Assembly: GCA_015661715.1 (NCBI GenBank)
Contig: DQVN01000030.1
Location: forward strand, 1-9,738
From: Sulfurivirga caldicuralii
GTDB lineage: Bacteria > Pseudomonadota > Gammaproteobacteria > Thiomicrospirales > Thiomicrospiraceae
Direction: 5' to 3'
DNA length: 9,738 nucleotides
In this document: positions 7,877 through 9,738 of the stretch, one piece after another
How positions within the stretch are numbered: the stretch's first letter is position 1
How the letters are laid out: every line of letters starts with the position of its first letter
Notes under the pieces: model-generated
The model's database searches: none
Told to the model about the DNA's origin: nothing
What the model saw: only the letters and a program-made list of their open reading frames with translations
Made by a program: the position numbers and the translations under genes

Positions 7877-8815
7877 TCAATAATAAAACAACGGCTCCTG
7901 GACAGCCTCCGGCGGCGGATCGAACCACGACTTGATCAAAGTGCGTGCATACAGGGGCTGTACCGGGCGGTTATTGGCTCCCAAAATCTTCTCCATGGCC
8001 GCCAGCTGTTCAGGCGCCGCCTCGATCGGCTGGCGGAACACCATCCACCAGACCCCTTCAGTGCATGGCGGCGTGGTCAGCGATCCGCTGTATTTGTAAA
8101 AGCGTGTATCCGCCGGAAAAAAGCGGCGCAGATCCAACTGCACCTGTTTATGTCGTTCCACCTTGCCGAGCGTTTTGGGCAGGCGATCAATCACCTTTTG
8201 CAGCTCCGGGTTGAATGCCCCCTCTTTGAACAAAATACCGATCACCGCCAAATTGCCATCCCCGTCCCGATGCACCAGATGCATTTCCATGGGATAATTG
8301 AACCCCGCCAGCTGATGCTCACTGGGCGTATGGAAATGGAACTGCAGCAACTCATAGCGATGGTTGTTCAGCTTGATATAGCTGTTGCCCACCGGATAGT
8401 TCACCTGCACCGTGTGACCGGTGTTGATAATGGCAAACTGCGGCGTCCCATAGACCACATCCAAACTGGGCAGGCCGCGGGCATCCACAGCATGGCGGTC
8501 GCGAATATCCACCGGTGACTGATTGCGACCAATCTTGCACAAAATAAATTTCTCATCCAGCTCACCCCAATGCGCCGGGCCCGTCTTGCCGCTATAACTC
8601 CACTGGACAGCATGTGCTTGCGCTGTCTTTTTCTCCTCTTTCGCCTTGGCTGGAGAAGGCGTGGCCTTACCATCCACACCATATTTTTTTGCCTCCTCCA
8701 CCAGGTTCACCAGAGGCTCGATGGGCGCGACGGCTTTTTGCGGCGTATTGTCTGCCGCCTGCAAACCGGCAGCCAGCATCAAGCCACTCACCCACGCCGC
8801 CGCCTGTCGTTTCAT
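7877..8815 (-). CDS. Alpha-type carbonic anhydrase, exported
   Basis: Zinc carbonic anhydrase (EC 4.2.1.1) interconverting CO2 and bicarbonate, predicted periplasmic. Residues 1-20 form a signal peptide (KR, hydrophobic core, cleavage near LQA-AD). Residues 21-70 are an unusually long A/K/E/P-rich linker before the domain starts at about QWSYSG. Zinc ligands are H160 and H162 (QFHFHTPSEH) and H179 (EMHLVH). E166 matches the E106 of human CA II, T247 (LTTPPC) matches T199, and H134 (NTGH) matches the proton shuttle H64. C93 and C251 are placed to form the usual disulfide, consistent with export. NNRPVQPLYAR is the C-terminal family motif, followed by a tail of about 20 residues. All catalytic residues are present, so it should be active. 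The ATG overlaps the prmB stop (ATGA), with GAGGTGA just upstream, so the two are translationally coupled. Its role may be CO2 supply to the cell or pH balance; the sequence cannot decide. Confidence 0.95.
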   Translation of the reverse strand: MKRQAAAWVSGLMLAAGLQAADNTPQKAVAPIEPLVNLVEEAKKYGVDGKATPSPAKAKEEKKTAQAHAVQWSYSGKTGPAHWGELDEKFILCKIGRNQSPVDIRDRHAVDARGLPSLDVVYGTPQFAIINTGHTVQVNYPVGNSYIKLNNHRYELLQFHFHTPSEHQLAGFNYPMEMHLVHRDGDGNLAVIGILFKEGAFNPELQKVIDRLPKTLGKVERHKQVQLDLRRFFPADTRFYKYSGSLTTPPCTEGVWWMVFRQPIEAAPEQLAAMEKILGANNRPVQPLYARTLIKSWFDPPPEAVQEPLFYY

Positions 8816-9738
8816 GCCTTCACCTCTCTGAATTTACGCTGTTGCAGCACATCATCAAAGGCTTCCAGTTCACTGCGATTGAGGGCAAACACCCCCTCGC
8901 CGCCCCGCTCAAACTCAAACCAATAAAAAGGCAGTTCAGGATAGACATCCACCAGATTCATCCAGCTGACCCCCACCTCAACGATCAACACCCCTTGATC
9001 CGTTAGGTATTCCTTAGCTTCCGCAAGCATAATCCGCACCAAATCCAACCCATCCTCCCCGGCCGCCAGGCCCAAAGCCGGTTCTTGTTGAAACTCCGCC
9101 GGCAGATGTGCCATTTCAATGGCATCCACATAGGGTGGATTGGAAATGATCAAATCATACCGCGCCCCCTGAAGGTTGGAAAACAGATCCGACTGCACCG
9201 TCCGCGCAACCCCTTCCAACCCATGCAGGCGAATGTTCTCTTCCGCCACCTGCAATGCAGCGGGAGAAATATCCGCCAAATCGACACGGGCGTGCGGCAA
9301 CGCCTGCAAACAGGCGATGCCAATACAGCCAGACCCCGTACACAGATCCAGCACCCGAGTGGTTCGCTGCGGATCGACCCAGCCGTCAAACTCCCGTTGA
9401 ATCAACTCACCAATGGGGGATCGCGGCACCAGCACCTGCTCATTCACCTTAAATTTCAGCCCGGCAAACCAAGCCTCCCCCACCAGATAGGCCGCGGGCT
9501 TGCGCGTCTCAATCCGCTGGCGAAACAGCTCCGTCACCGCCACACGCTCTGGCAGACTCAGACGCCCATGCCAATACAATTCAGGCAGTTCCCAGGGCAG
9601 CTGCAAATGGGAAAAAAGCAAAAAACGCGCCTCATCAAAGGCATTATCCGTGCCATGGCCATAAACCAGGCCCGCCTGCTCAAATAAAGTGGCGCCCCAA
9701 CGAATGAAATCAGCGATGGTTTCCAGCCCCTCGTGCTG
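8812..9738 (-). CDS. prmB: Ribosomal protein L3 glutamine methyltransferase PrmB, start beyond window
   Basis: SAM-dependent N5-glutamine methyltransferase that modifies a glutamine of ribosomal protein L3 (Gln150 in E. coli), assisting 50S assembly. The frame is open to the window edge at 9738; 308 residues are visible, close to the 310 of E. coli PrmB, so only a few N-terminal residues are missing. The N-terminal helical domain carries FIRWGATLFEQAGL and YGHGTDNAFDEAR, typical of PrmB rather than PrmC. The linker has VLVPRSPIGELI. The SAM site is LDLCTGSGCIGIA (from visible residue 130) and the catalytic NPPY motif is at visible residues 200-203, which binds the substrate glutamine amide. 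The end shows FERGGEGVFAL, also PrmB-like. A TTG at 9621 is in frame but would remove the conserved N-terminal domain. It is the first visible gene of the unit and overlaps the carbonic anhydrase gene by four bases. Confidence 0.95.
   Translation of the reverse strand, partial: QHEGLETIADFIRWGATLFEQAGLVYGHGTDNAFDEARFLLFSHLQLPWELPELYWHGRLSLPERVAVTELFRQRIETRKPAAYLVGEAWFAGLKFKVNEQVLVPRSPIGELIQREFDGWVDPQRTTRVLDLCTGSGCIGIACLQALPHARVDLADISPAALQVAEENIRLHGLEGVARTVQSDLFSNLQGARYDLIISNPPYVDAIEMAHLPAEFQQEPALGLAAGEDGLDLVRIMLAEAKEYLTDQGVLIVEVGVSWMNLVDVYPELPFYWFEFERGGEGVFALNRSELEAFDDVLQQRKFREVKA

Overview
The window is an ordinary, densely packed chromosomal stretch with nine protein-coding genes, two of them cut by the window ends. 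It most likely comes from a gammaproteobacterium or a close relative. The reasons are a grpE/nadK/recN neighbourhood as in enterics, a prmB and aroC neighbourhood, and an HcaT-type MFS gene next to aroC. Unlike enterics, this organism keeps hrcA with a perfect CIRCE operator. No mobile element, CRISPR array, tRNA, rRNA or phage gene was seen. No stretch longer than about 125 bases lacks a gene.

Region 1 (1-2502, minus strand) is the heat-shock operon hrcA-grpE-dnaK. HrcA is the repressor, GrpE the nucleotide-exchange factor, and DnaK the Hsp70 chaperone, of which only the N-terminal third is present. Upstream of hrcA a sigma-70-type promoter runs straight into the CIRCE operator, as expected for HrcA autorepression. 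A second promoter with a good match to the sigma-32 (RpoH) consensus lies between grpE and dnaK. Two heat-shock circuits may therefore meet on dnaK.

Region 2 (2503-5054, plus strand) is nadK-recN, divergent from hrcA and sharing its 123-base upstream region. The two genes overlap by 7 bases. They encode NAD kinase and the SMC-like DNA-repair ATPase RecN. The CIRCE element lies only 32 bases from the nadK start, so HrcA could also affect this pair. A GC-rich hairpin with a T-run follows recN.

Region 3 (5143-9738, minus strand) reads prmB, a secreted alpha-carbonic anhydrase gene, aroC, an MFS transporter gene and gloA. prmB and the carbonic anhydrase gene overlap by ATGA. A hairpin with a T-rich tail separates them from aroC. 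The aroC stop codon abuts the MFS start, and the MFS end overlaps gloA by 22 bases. This looks like two transcription units, prmB-CA and aroC-MFS-gloA, with possible read-through. Functions are mixed: ribosomal protein L3 methylation, periplasmic CO2/bicarbonate conversion, chorismate synthesis, an uncharacterised transporter and methylglyoxal detoxification.

I found no convincing undescribed system. The points most worth a second look are regulatory (CIRCE plus sigma-32 on one chaperone operon, CIRCE facing nadK-recN) and the placement and long linker of the carbonic anhydrase.
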